A stretch of 64,000 bases of DNA from Pseudocercospora fijiensis CIRAD86. Its lineage: Eukaryota > Ascomycota > Dothideomycetes > Mycosphaerellales > Mycosphaerellaceae. The translations under genes and the position numbers were made by a program. Under the pieces are notes generated by a model. That model was not told where the DNA came from. It did no database searches and worked only from the letters and a program-made list of their open reading frames with translations. Positions 35,466 to 47,011 of the stretch are shown in pieces (position 1 is the stretch's first letter; every line of letters starts with the position of its first letter). The DNA is taken from contig NW_006921552.1 in the NCBI RefSeq assembly GCF_000340215.1, positions 202,124-266,123 of the forward strand, read 5' to 3'.

Positions 35466-35564
35466 CGGAGTCTCTAAAAGATAGCCTTAGCTAAGATGCC
35501 TAAGGTTACTGTATAACTGTTTGTTTTAAGCGCGCAATGTAAAGCGTATCTAGTTAGATACGAA

Positions 35565-35576
35565 GAAAGGGAGGGA
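35565..35576 (+). promoter_or_regulatory. Polypurine tract of element B
   Basis: GAAAGGGAGGGA directly before the 3' LTR; the expected plus-strand priming site of an LTR retrotransposon. Confidence 0.8.
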
Positions 35577-35856
35577 TATTAGCTAGTAACCGGCCCTACA
35601 TACCTAGGGGGAGTTTTAAGCCTATATAAGAGGCCTCCTTCTGCATTATAGATAGGGTACTAACCTCGTATAGCACATTGTTTATATTACACTTCTACAA
35701 TGCCTATGTTGCAGGGCTCTGGTTATTAGCCTAAGCAACCGTCTTGTTATCCTATTATGCTAAACATAGCTGCCTATATTGCTATAGGTTATGTTACCCT
35801 CGGTGGCCTATACTATTACTGCTAGTAGTAGTAGTAGTTTTAGTTTCCGTCCTTTA
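35577..35856 (+). repeat. Element B 3' LTR (280 bp)
   Basis: Same length as the 5' LTR. Begins TATTAGCTAG and ends GTCCTTTA. Confidence 0.92.
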
Positions 35857-36129
35857 CTATCTTATCCTTTCTCTCGCGGTCTCGTACGGAATTCTTCTTC
35901 GTAGAGTACTCCTTTTTAGTCTTGCGCTTTTTAGTTAGACGCTTAGGCAAAACAAACTCGCGGTCTTTAGTTCTATCTTCTATTTAGCGCGCGGCGCGCT
36001 TCTCTCTTACTATTATAAGGGAAAGGGGCGGGGGCGTAGCGTATAGTAGTTGTTGTCGGTATAGATATAGAGGAAGAAGTTGAAAGTATAAGAATATCGC
36101 GAAGCCCTAATTGTTGCCGCCTACGTAAC

Positions 36130-36480
36130 GTTATATAGGTAAGCTTTCGCAACTACGGCAACTACGCCCCGGCAATAGCAACTACGCCCTAGCAACGGCA
36201 ACTACGCCCTAGCAACAGCAACTACGCCCTAGCAACGGTAATAAAGCGTAGTAAATACAACCTAGTAACTATTATAGCCGGCAATCGTAGCCGGCAGTCG
36301 AATAAGAGTGTCCTTATAGCAAAACTACGCCCTAGCAACGGCAACTACGCCCTAGTAACGGCAACTACGCCCTAGCAACGGCAAAAGAGCGTAGTAAATG
36401 TAATAGAGTTACTATTATAGCCGGCAATCGTAGCCGGCAGTCGAATAAGAGTATCCTTATAGTAAAACTAATATAGTCTC
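36130..36480. repeat. Tandem array of ~20-bp CGGCAACTACGCCCTAGCAA units in a higher-order duplication
   Basis: Several units of CGGCAACTACGCCCTAGCAA, plus a duplicated ~100-bp block (about 36,224-36,325 and 36,364-36,470) containing ATAGCCGGCAATCGTAGCCGG. No gene seen here or in the flanking DNA down to 36,720. Confidence 0.75.
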
Positions 36481-36727
36481 TAGTTTAAACTAGGAATCTA
36501 TATAGTTCGAAAAAACTAAACCGGAACTAGGGAGCTAGTTCGCCGCTAAGAAACCAAACTATATACGTTTAGTAGTTCGGAAACCGAACTACTACGGGGT
36601 CTATTTCTAGGTATTAGAAGGTTAGTGTTTTGCTCTAGCCTTGCCTTTTTTTTTTTTTTTGCTTAGTAATTCTATTCTATTGCTTAGTATCCTACTCTTC
36701 TGCTGCTCTTTCTATTTTGTCTAGTCG

Positions 36728-37080
36728 GCAGCGGTAGTTAGCTATAAAGAAGTAGCGGTAGTTAGCTATCGGAGGTAGCGGTAGTTAGCTATAAAGAAGT
36801 AGCGGTAGTTAGCTATCGGAGGCAGCGGTAGTTAGCTATAAAGAAGCGGCGGTAGTTAGCTATAAAGCGGCGGTAGTTAGCTATCGGAGGCAGCGGTAGT
36901 TAGCTATAAAGAAGGCGGCGGTAGTTAGCTATCGGAGGCAGCAGTAGTTAGCTATAAAGAAGGCGGCGGAGGTTAGCTATAAAGAAGCGGCGGAGGTTAG
37001 CTATATTAGCTATAAAGAAGGCGGCGGTAGTTCGTTAGCTATCGGAGGCAGCGGTAGTTAGCTATAAAGAAGGCGGCGGA
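36728..37080. repeat. Minisatellite based on GCGGTAGTTAGCTATMRRR
   Basis: About 14 units alternating GTAGTTAGCTATAAAGAAG and GTAGTTAGCTATCGGAGG. Non-coding by appearance; length variation between strains would be expected. Confidence 0.8.
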
Positions 37081-37394
37081 GTTAGAGATGTGTCTATACC
37101 TCCTCTTCCATTTTTATCTAATAATAAGGTACAGGCTATTTAATAACATCCGCTACTAGTAAACACCTACCTCTTAACCCTCTTAATATAACTGAAACAC
37201 TTACCTTTTAACCCTCTTAATATAACTAGGTTAAATAGATAGTAATGCTAATAAGGGGGCGGCTAAAAATCGAATTTCTGTATCCGTAGTATAGCTCTCT
37301 TAATATACTAATTCCGCGTTCGCTAGCGATACTGCGAGTACTGTCCTTTATTGTTAAAGAAGTTAAGGGTTAGCTATTGTAGCTTTTAATTGAC

Positions 37395-37475
37395 ATTGAA
37401 TTTCTATATTTAGTTAGCTATATACCCGCTAGTACCCGCATCTATCGACTAATAGCGAATTTCTATATTTATAGG
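37395..37475 (+). repeat. 81-bp inverted repeat, left arm
   Basis: Begins ATTGAATTTCTATATTTAG; aligns to the reverse complement of 44,428-44,508 with only a few differences, mostly C/T or G/A. Confidence 0.85.
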
Positions 37476-37725
37476 ATATAATATCTTCGCTACCGTTGTC
37501 TAATAATACGGCCGTCTATACTACGTAGGTTTGTTGCTGCAGTATACTAGTTGCTAGTAGGCGATATACGGTGTCTCTAGGTAATGCGTAATAGTATACC
37601 TATAACTACTAGCTTCGAGGTTATTTTTGATTGCTAGTATAGAGGTTGTTTATAGCAAACATTAGGTCGCAGTTAGTATTCTCTAGAGATATAAAGCATT
37701 CGTTACTTCTCTATACTCTATATTG

Positions 37726-37809
37726 TTACTAAGACAGCCCTTACTAAGACAGCCCTTACTAAGACAGCCCTTACTAAGATAGCTACTAAGACAGCCCTTA
37801 TAAGACAGC
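37726..37809. repeat. 15-bp tandem repeat TTACTAAGACAGCCC
   Basis: Five to six consecutive copies starting at 37,726, 37,741, 37,756 and 37,771, the last ones shortened. Confidence 0.85.
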
Positions 37810-38399
37810 TATTAAATCGCTAATGTCTTTACTAAATATACGAGATCTTTAGGCCCGGGTAGCCCGAATCGACGCCGAAATACAGAGAGCTGTTCGGTAG
37901 GGCTCTAGCGGTACCTAAGTTAGTCTAGGCACGGAGGCTAAAGCCTAAGCAGCAATCAACCGAGAGCGTATAGTAGAAGAAGAGAGGTAGCGGCAGAAGG
38001 GGCGCGAGCAGTATAGGCGGATATAGGGGAATTATCTAGGGGAGACACCTCCGCCTTCGCCGTCTAAAGGCAGCTAGTATAGCAGTAAGGGCTAGAAGCA
38101 AGGCGGCAAATGTACTACGCTATAGGGCTACGGAGATCTACCGAATATGCTACTACTAGTACTGCTAGCCCTTCTAGCACTACTAGGGCTAATAGTTCCT
38201 CGACTAAAAGCCCGGTCCTCTAGCTAGGAATCTATGCTGCTTGTCTAATAAACTAATGAAATCTATACTGCTTTTCTTAAAACCTACTAAAATCTATGCT
38301 GCTATTCTTAAAACCTGCTAAAACTTATACTGCTCTTGCTAAAACTATGCTGCTCTTGCTAAATTCTACTCTTGCTCTTTACGGAATCTAAATGCTACT

Positions 38400-38710
38400 G
38401 CGCTTAGTTAGGGTCTTTGTAGGCGCTAGCGTATAGCTCTTTAGTTATAGTCTTAGTCGTAGTCTTAGTTGCTATCGGCGTAGGCTTTAGCGTATAGCTC
38501 TTTAGTTATAGGACGCTTGCCGTCGGCGTAGGCTTTAGCGTATAGCTCTTTAGTTGTAGTCTTAGTCTTAGTCGTAGTCTTAGTCGTAGTCTTAGTTGCT
38601 ATCGGCGTAGGCTTTAGCGCATAGCTTTTTAGTTATAGGACGCTTGCTGTCGGCGTAGGCTTTAGCGTATAGCTCTTTAGTTATAGTCTTAGTTAGTAGC
38701 TAAGTAATAA
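38400..38710. repeat. Tandem GGCGTAGGCTTTAGCGTATAG array
   Basis: Four or more irregular copies of a unit built from GTAGGCTTTAGCGTATAGC, TTTAGTTATAG and GTCTTAGTCGTAG stretches. Non-coding by appearance. Confidence 0.7.
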
Positions 38711-38769
38711 CGGTGTCTTAGTATCGTTAGGTTTCGATAGTAGGACGTAACGTAACGATGCTAGTTCAG

Positions 38770-39190
38770 CTTTGTCGTTAGTAACGTAACGATACTAGTT
38801 TAGGTATAATCTAAGACCGAGCATTATATCGAGTTTTGAATTTCTGTATTTATAGCAAGTTATATAGAATACAGAAATTCGGCTACGCCTCGCTTGCTTA
38901 CGCTTGCTTAAAGCCGGTTCCGCTTTGTCGCTAGTAATGTTACGATACTAATTTAGGTGTAATCTAAGACCGAGCATTATATCGAGTTTTAATCGTATAG
39001 AATACAGAAATTCGGCTACGCCTCGCTTGCTTACGCTTGCTTAAAGCCGATTTAGCTTTGTCGTTAGTAATATAACGATACTAGTTTAGGTATAATCTAG
39101 GACCGAGTATTAGGTCGAGTTATAGATTTCTATATTTATAGTAAGTCGCTTAGAATACAGAAATTCGGCTACGCCTCGCCTGCTTATATA
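38770..39190. repeat. Three tandem ~130-155-bp units carrying MULE-type subterminal motifs
   Basis: Copies start near 38,776, 38,930 and 39,061 with GATACTAGTTTAGGTATAAT followed by GACCGAGCATTA, and each ends with ATACAGAAATTCGGCTACGC. The AATACAGAAATTC motif is the same as in the inverted arms, so these units multiply a possible transposase-binding site. Confidence 0.75.
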
Positions 39191-40283
39191 ATACTTAGAC
39201 TCTATATATATACTCTATAAACCATCGAACTTTAGTACTACCCCCTTCGTGTTCGTATTAATACCGGATAATAATACGAAATATATAGTCCTTCGATCGG
39301 CTATATCTAAGCTTTAGGTACGATAAAATACTCCGCGGCGCCGTATTATATATTTCCGTCGTATTCGCCTATCCCTTCGGAAGTATAACCTAATAGATAA
39401 AGGCATTATATGCCTAGACTATATCGACGTATATCGTACCCGGTACGAATTTCGGATACCGAGGACTCGCTACTACCGCTATATAAGAAGAAGAATAATC
39501 CGTAAAATAGACGACCCGGACGCCGTCTTCCTACTTTGCTAGGATAATGTTTATCGCATAATTAGAGTCTAGTTTGTATACGAATCTCCGGACGAGACCT
39601 GTCTAGTATAGAGCAATAAATGCTTCCTTATATTCCTATATACTAATTACATCTCGGTAGAGTGTATCTATAGTACGCGTCTAGTCTAGAAACACTACGT
39701 TAAGGTAGAATAATGCTAATAGTAGCGCTAGGTAGAAATCAGCTAGCTCGGCCTATAGTAATAGCTCTAGGGTTGTAATCGCATATCTCGATACTGTCGA
39801 TATAGCTTTCGGCGCGTTATTAGCTATATTAGCGCGTCGTATCGGCGTTATAGGAAGGATACGAATACGGTAGAGGAGATAGAGTAGTAGGCTAGCTAAG
39901 ACCTAGGCCAATTCTTACCTAATTCTATATTAAATACGTTAAATAACTATATCGCGTCCTCTATACGCTTCGTTACTACTATAACAATACGACAACTATA
40001 ATAGCTACTAACCCTACGACTAGACAAGCTAATCCTAGTACTAGAATACTTCCCTCCTACGAGTATAAATACACTATCGACGCTTAGAGGCTTAGCCCCT
40101 CCTCTACTTGCCTACGACTAATGCTATCTAGATATATAGACTATAGTAAAGGTATTCGACTAGTATATAGTATAGAGAGGTTAGGCTTTATTTGCAAGAT
40201 TATCTAAGCCAACCCGCAAAGAGTACGTCTGTCTAAGCAATCGCTAGTACTATACAACCGATATAGATAGGCGGAATTAATAT

Positions 40284-43200
40284 ATGTTTAAGGTCTTACT
40301 CCGCTATAATAGGAAGAGGGTCGACGGAAAGGAGGTCTAGGTATTTGTTCTTAAGGAACACGAATACTCTCTAGCAATATACTATAAGAATCCGAGGAAC
40401 TATAGAGTAGGTCTACTCTTTAGGCACTATATCGACGCTATTGCTACCGATTAGCGACTCGTACTAAATTAACTCCGACGCGCGGAGTAGAACTAGTATC
40501 TTAATAAGATTAGCTATATATAAGCATTTCGGATAAAGAGACGGTATTTGAATAAACTTGTTAGCTTAGAGTAAGAGTCGTAGTAGAAGATTAGACTACT
40601 ATTTAACGCAATAGATAGAATATAAGGTATAGACAATATATATACTAGAGCTTTCTATACTCTATAGACAGACTATAAGGATCGATATTAGGTATCTACT
40701 ATATTCCTATACGTACGCCTACGTAGCTTTCGACATCTGCGTAAGCTACTTACCCTTAATAGTAGCTATATGTCTAGTATATACGGTAGCGTTATCCTTA
40801 TTATCGCTAGCATTAACGCTAAGAACTAAGTATATATTATAGTATAGTGCTATTTACGTTCCGAGTTAGAAGAAACCTAGTCCTAGTTTCTTAAGCACTT
40901 TAAGGAACAATTGTAAATTATAGACGAAATGTCTACTATAGAATATAGGGCCCTTATTAGCGATCGGTAGAAAGGCTTAATTCCTATAGTAACTAAGGTA
41001 TATAGTAGGCGTCGTATATATTACTACTACTATATACAGTATCTAGTAGAGAACTTCGAGGAGCATTTCGGCCCTACGATCGCAAATGCTATCCGCTACC
41101 TCGCTACGATCGCAACGGAGATTCCTTTTAAGGCTAAGAAGTTAGCAATACTATACGAGATACTATAGGAAAAGCGTAAGAGCCGGGCTAGAGAGGCAGT
41201 AGAACTCGAGCTATACTTCGAAAGTATTAATACGTCTCGGTAGACAATATATTACGCCCTACTAGAGGAATACCCTCGGTTTAGATACCTAACTTCGAAT
41301 AATTCCGAGTCTATAAACAATAAATTCCTAGTAGAGCGCGAGATAACCGTATTCTAGTGTTACTAAGCAATATAGGAGAGATTAATAGTCGAGAATTACG
41401 AAAGACGGTAGCGTACTTTCCGGTTAATTCGCTAGTTAGACTACTATAGAGAGGAATAGTAGCGATACCTATATAAATCGCGCTCTAGGTAGAATTGTCT
41501 ACTAACGGTAGCTAGTAAGGTAGTAATTAAGAGTAGCGCATCGAAAGAGTCTTATATCGTTAATCTTAATATGCGAACATATAGCTATAAGGCATTTTAG
41601 GATAGGCGAATGCCGTACGAATATACGTATATCGCTATCCGCTACTTTAAGAACGAGCCTTTAATCTCGAACGACCTAGAAGATTACATATACGAAGCGT
41701 ATAGTTAGGCGTTATACCTCGACACCTACTTAGGGATCCTATACCTAATAATATATAACTAGATTTTAGCCGATAGCATTACTAAACCTCTACTACTCGT
41801 AAAGACTAAGGGTCGACCTAAGAAGGCTCGTAAGCGTAAGAAGCATAAGCTAAGGTCTAAAAGCGGGAAGGCCGGGCCTATAAAGACGTGTTCTATTTGC
41901 AAAGAGCATAGACTCGATAGCAAGGGCTATATAAAGAAGACATACGCGCGGCGTAGGACTAGCGAGCATCCTATTAGCAATAAACGCAAACAGAAGGGCA
42001 AACAATCTAAACGCCGGCGGATCAACTACGACGGTACGCTATATGTTATAGAATTAGACGATAACGGCGATAGTAGCGGTAGTAGCAGCAATAGAGAAGA
42101 AGAAAACACCTATAGTATAGGCAAGCTATTAAGTAGTAACAAGAGCGACAAGGATAGCATCCGATACGAGATATTACGATTATCTAGCTTCGAGCAATCT
42201 ATTGTCTGTAATAGGGTAGACTTCTATATCTAGCGGCACCGAAAGGAAGTTAATACAAGCAATACTAACCGCTAAGCGCGTAGGGAACTTAGATAAGAGG
42301 CTAGTAAAGATAAGGATTACTTCTCGGATAACGATACAATGTTTACGAGACGTATACTAAAGCAATTTAAGGCTATAACCGCTCGAGATATATAGGTATA
42401 TCGCGATCGCTTTATAGCTAAAGCCCTCTAGCAATCCGAGTCTAGTATCTCTATCGGTAAAGGTATTCTTCCTATACAAGTCGACTAAGATCTAGTAGTA
42501 GCTAAAGCGAATAAACGCTAGAAGAAGCTTAACTAAGCTACTGCTACGAAGGCCCGTAAGTCTGCGAGTAAGCAGTTCGACAAAGTTAGGTAGTAAAATA
42601 AATAAGCGTCGACGAGAGTAGTATAATAAGAGGAAGAGGTAGGGCTAGAGATAGTACGGTCGGGAATTAGCCGGATAGCTACTTCTTAGCAGAGGTTAGT
42701 AGCGATAATAGACAAGTTCTATACTACTACTAAGAAGAAGCTAACTAGATACTTAATAGTCCGTCTATAGAATACTACGAAGAAGCGAAAGGTATATACG
42801 TCTAGTACTAGTCTAGGCCTATAGAAACGGGTAAAGACAACTACTACAACTCGCGCCGCAATAGCACAATAGAGTATAGTAGCGTCCCGCACTAGTATCT
42901 AAGTAGCCTCTCGAAGTCGGAGATATTATTTTATACTCGAGGATACTAGAGCTACAATTACGGAAAACGAGCGGAGACTCGGCTTTACTATAGAGAACAA
43001 GTTTACTAGGCTAACGCAAGCAGAGAAGAAAGCAGGCGTTATATAGTAACAGAAGGCCGAAGCTAATAAACCACTTATTAAGAAGGAACAGGCTAAGAGG
43101 CTATAAGCGGATACCGAGTTAGATATAAGGGTAGCCTAGTTAGAGGCTTAGATATAAGCCCGTAGAGAAGCCTATATAGCTAAAATACAAATATCTATAG

Positions 43201-44162
43201 AAGAATATCGAGCTCGATAGTAAGAAGAAGAAGAAGAGCGAATCTATAATTAAAGGATTGTAGACGAAGCAGCGAATATAGCATAGCGGCGACTAGACTT
43301 ACTAAGCGTAAGCATTAGATTATAGCTCGAGCACTTTATTATAGCCTATATATCTAGTAAGGCAAAGTCTACGTAAGGACAGAAATACGGCACGCGTATT
43401 ATTAAGAAGACTGCTATCGAAGAATTCAAACATCTATACGATAATATAATACGCGATAACATCCCTCTACTAGTTTATATCGAGAGAATCCGGAGAGGGC
43501 TACTCCCGATCTAAGTCAACCTATATAGTAGTATAGTATTAAGCTAGCTTGCAGTCCTTAGTTATTTTCCTAACGTAGGCTATACGGTTATATAGGCGCG
43601 GAATATCTAATATAAGGCAGAATCTAGCTATTAATCTCTCGAGCCTACCGACGACGAGGAAGCCTTATTGTTTTAAAGAGCATTCGCCGATATAATCGCA
43701 GGGCTACTACGTACGAACTCGAACTCCGACGATATATATAGATTATACGAGATAGACGAATAGGATATAGACTTAAAGCTAGGCTTAGTTAAAGAGGTAT
43801 ATAGCAACATCTATAAGTTTATAGGTCGTCTTAGCGTTAGGATAACTAGTATATACTAGTAATATCCTATATAGCTACCGGCGATAGATACCCGTAGCGT
43901 ATATACTAAGCGACGACGATATATTACAAAGGACGCCTAGGGCTTCCTATATAAGGAACAAGAAGGCTAGACTATACAGTTTGCGCTAAATACAGAGATA
44001 AATATCTTCCTAGCTAACGAGCAATACCGTAGTACAATAGCTACGCTATTTAGCGATAAGGCATCCCTAGAGGAGCGGTTTTAGCGTACTAATATTCGGA
44101 CTACTACTAAGAAGGAGAGCATTAGTGCTCTTTTTAAAAGAGCTCGAAAAAGGGATAGTTAA
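40284..44162 (+). pseudogene. MULE transposase with long C-terminal extension, RIP-inactivated
   Basis: One phase from ATG 40,284 to TAA 44,160-44,162 (1,292 codons), with TAG/TAA as the internal stops. The MULE DDE core near 40,730-41,130 reads LTLNSSYMSSIYG, ETWSWFLKHFKE (stop as Trp) and YLVENFEEHFGP. The first catalytic Asp reads Asn (RIP-type change). A SWIM-type zinc finger at 41,571-41,640 has Cys/His replaced by Tyr (MRTYSYKAF, MPYEYTYIAI). A basic linker and a small Cys motif follow (CSICKEHRLDSKG near 41,893). After about residue 650 comes a ~640-residue extension with Lys/Glu-rich helical parts (about 42,300-43,260) and a further globular part that I do not recognise. Upstream 39,300-40,280 may hold an N-terminal piece, but this is not established. 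Confidence 0.85.
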
Positions 44163-44427
44163 ATAGTTACTAGCGTAGTATCGCCTTAGGCAATAATAAT
44201 AACGTGTTTAGATTTTCTATATCCGTAGTAGAGACATTATAAATACGGAAAATCTAAACTATCGGCATTAACATCGAGGGGCAAGTAGTAAGCAACTAGA
44301 TTACGAGCAGCTATAGCCTAAGATTAGGACAACTAGCAGTAGATTAGAAGCTAAGTAACAAGTCTAGGTAGCAGCGGCACTAGACATAATAGCTATAGGT
44401 CTAGGAATACTAGACAAGAATTACCTT

Positions 44428-44508
44428 CCTACGGATATAGAAATTCGCTATTAGTCGATAACTACGGGCACTAGCGGGTATATAGCTAACTAAATACAGA
44501 AATTCAAT
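44428..44508 (-). repeat. 81-bp inverted repeat, right arm
   Basis: Reverse complement partner of 37,395-37,475. Confidence 0.85.
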
Positions 44509-44649
44509 CGAATTAGCGCTACTTAGATATATAATAAGGAATGCAGTATAGCGCATACTAGCTAACTATAATAGTAGACGAGAGAGAGAATACGACGATT
44601 AGTAGCAATAGCGGCTAGCGCTAGACAGTAAACTTTCATTTAAAATAGC

Positions 44650-46010
44650 GTAGTAGCGCGCTATTATAATATGCTATAGAGGTCTTACGACCTCGTCTTT
44701 CGACAAGGCAGCCTTAAGAACCTATAACTAGCTAAACTAAGAAAAAAAAAGAAACAAAGAACCTAGCGCTTAATTATTATTATTATTAATATTATTATTA
44801 TTAATATTATTATTATTATTATCCTTATCCTCGCTATCCGACGATAGGCAAGGCGGCGACGCGCGATCTGTATAAGGATTATTTGCCTAAATGTAGTAGG
44901 TATACTTGCGATACTTGCCGAAGGCATCGGTCGCGTATTCGTAGCACTTAAGGCCTAACTAAATATACTCGAGATATAGGCGGTAGCGGCGGCGGCTAGC
45001 GATCTCTATAATACGGCCGATATGCGACTAGATCTTCTAGCGGCCTTCGAACACTAAGACATTGTTAGTAAGAGTATAATATATACTAGTTCGATTAATA
45101 TATAAAGCTACTTACTCTCCGGTACCGACTACTACTAATTAACGGCTATTAGGCGGCAAAGTACTATAATATTCTTACTAGCTTTTACTAGACGACTAAC
45201 GCGGCGCTTCTTACTAGTACTAGTGCTAGTGCTAGTACTAGTGCTAGCGCGGTCGGCTAGGGTCTTACTCGGGAAGGTTAGTACCTTAGGAGGCGCGACG
45301 ATTAGTACGAAGGTAGCGGCGGTAGACGGGGTAGCGGCAGGTAGGGCGGCGGTAGTAGGTAGAGGGGAGGGAGAGGGGGAGGTAATAGGAGGGAGAGGCT
45401 TAGCCTTATTATCGTCGTCGTCGTCGTCGTCGTTACTATATACCGAGGTTAGTATACTATAAAGCTTAAATAGTTAATTAAATTAGACATATATTAGAGT
45501 TTCCTTACCGCTAGGTAGCGGGACAATATAGCCGTCGTTCTACCTATATATCGACATATTAGAATAATAAGCTTTAACTAAGTTAGATAATCGATAGAAG
45601 AAAGAAAGCTAGAACTTATAAGACTTGTTTGTCGTTACTACTAGTATCGACTATAATTTAGTCGCTATGTAGACTATTAGTATATACGAACTTAACGAAT
45701 AAACTCGATAGGTCTATACTCTTCTTACTATTACTGCTACTACTGCTGCTACTGCTAGCGGCGCTAGCGTAGGAGTAGGAGCGTAGCCCGGAACCGAGCG
45801 GTATTAACTAAGCGGCGGGCGGTAGCGGCGGTAGCTAAATGCTCGGCGGCGCGGCGACTAAGTAAGCGATTAGTATAACTGTCTTCTAAACTCGCGAATA
45901 GCTAGAAACTTGAACTTATAGGATAGCGCGGCGGCTAGTACGGCGGCGGTAGGCGTCGGAGCTCTAAGGGTATATTAGTCTTTAATTTCTTACTTTTAAT
46001 AAAGAGCGAT
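44650..46010 (-). pseudogene. Minus-strand low-complexity ORF beside the MULE
   Basis: Between the right inverted arm and the outer MULE-like motifs, the minus strand reads as protein with mostly TAG/TAA stops. From about 45,200 down to 44,830 it reads QLVVVGTGE, TSIYYTLTNNVLVFEGR and KCYEYATDAFGKYRKYTYY, then an acidic SSDSEDK and an Asn-rich run caused by an ATT/TTA microsatellite (44,770-44,822). Upstream, an Asp run (CGT/GAC microsatellite, 45,414-45,436), a Pro/Ser/Thr/Ala-rich part and a KKRR basic patch are seen, in a phase that differs from the downstream part. Unknown function; a frame change or intron near 45,170 is unresolved. It may be a second gene of the MULE. Confidence 0.35.
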
Positions 46011-47010
46011 TAGTTATACCTAGCTAAAGAAAGGGTAACTAGCACCCGTAGGCGAGAAGAAGGGGCCGCCTATATTACTTTCTATACCGTTAACGTAGTT
46101 CTTATATATAAGGTATTATCGTAGGTAAGGGTAAGAGGGTATATACGATATCTATAGGAAGAAAGGAAAAGAAGGAAGAAGAAGAAACGGTAGAAAGTTA
46201 TACTATCGAGAGAGTCCTATCGCTATTATTCTATTATTAATATAATAGTAAGGCTTAGTGCAGGGCTTACGCTTAGATTAGGCGATTAGTAATTAGCTAT
46301 AGGCTATAGCGAAGTAATGTTACTCGAGTAAAGTAATTAGGATTTCTATATTTAGTAGCAACTACTATAGATATAGTAATTATTGCTCTATACGACAATA
46401 GTTATAAGTGAGTTCTACCCGAATATAACCGTACCTAACCCTACTAACTAATAATAGTAGAACGAACGATTAAAGGGAAACAGGTCGATTAAGTTTCCTA
46501 TTTAAAGTAAAGGTAGGCGTTAATATATAGGGTTTATAACGGAAATAATATATTATTTCTATATTCGTAGCGAGCGGCTACGAATATAGAAATAGTATAC
46601 GACATCCTCTTAATACTCGACTAACGACTTCTACTATATCTAGCGTATACGTAGCTACTACTAGGCCTTCGAGAGAGTAGACTGCTTACCGCTAGCTTTA
46701 ATAATATCTCTTAAGTACTAACTAGGCTAAAGTAGAAGGATATTAGTATCGATAGAATTTCTGTATTTATAGATACTCGCTACGGATATACAAATGTCTT
46801 AGATCTCTTTCTTATATCTACCCGTCTTATATACTACCCCCTAACTCCCTCCCCTACTCCCTAGTAATGTCCTTCTATCTACTACCTACGTGCCTAGTTA
46901 GAAGACATTTAGAGTATACTACTTAGAGTATAATTATCTTTGCCGCTTTTCTATACACTTAGTAAGGCTCTATAAATATAGAAATTGATAAAAATAGTAT
47001 AATGCTATAT
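46011..47010. other. RIP-altered DNA at the right edge of the MULE block
   Basis: No gene supported. Scattered TTTCTATATT/AATATAGAAAT motifs occur near 46,340, 46,553, 46,580, 46,757 and 46,976, like the subterminal motifs of the MULE. Composition changes abruptly to normal DNA near 47,100. Confidence 0.5.
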
Positions 47011-47011
47011 A

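Larger units (their letters stand above)
23528..35856 (+). mobile_element. Element B: 12.3-kb Ty3/Gypsy-type retrotransposon with an extra ORF
   Basis: A complete LTR element with 280-bp LTRs, a purine-rich tract just before the 3' LTR, gag-protease (frame 2), RT-RNaseH-integrase (frame 1), then about 1 kb of spacer and a third long ORF. Outside the LTRs, CTAT occurs at 23,524-23,527 and 35,857-35,860, a possible 4-bp target duplication. Its integrase lacks the chromodomain seen in element A, so the two are separate lineages. LTR differences are CA/TA and TG/TA only. Five copies of the 25-bp palindrome lie inside it. Confidence 0.9.
37395..44508 (+). mobile_element. Mutator-like element (MULE), minimum extent between inverted repeats
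   Basis: An 81-bp segment at 37,395-37,475 is repeated in inverted orientation at 44,428-44,508, flanking the MULE transposase frame. Related short motifs (AATTTCTGTATT and its complement) continue outward to 37,270 on the left and about 46,980 on the right, so the true ends may lie beyond these limits. The left arm region also holds several tandem arrays. No target duplication was found. Confidence 0.65.

Noticed and set aside
45223..45462. 79-codon plus-strand frame of Val/Leu/Arg runs
   Set aside because: Produced by CTAGTG and CGT microsatellites; the minus strand is the better coding candidate.
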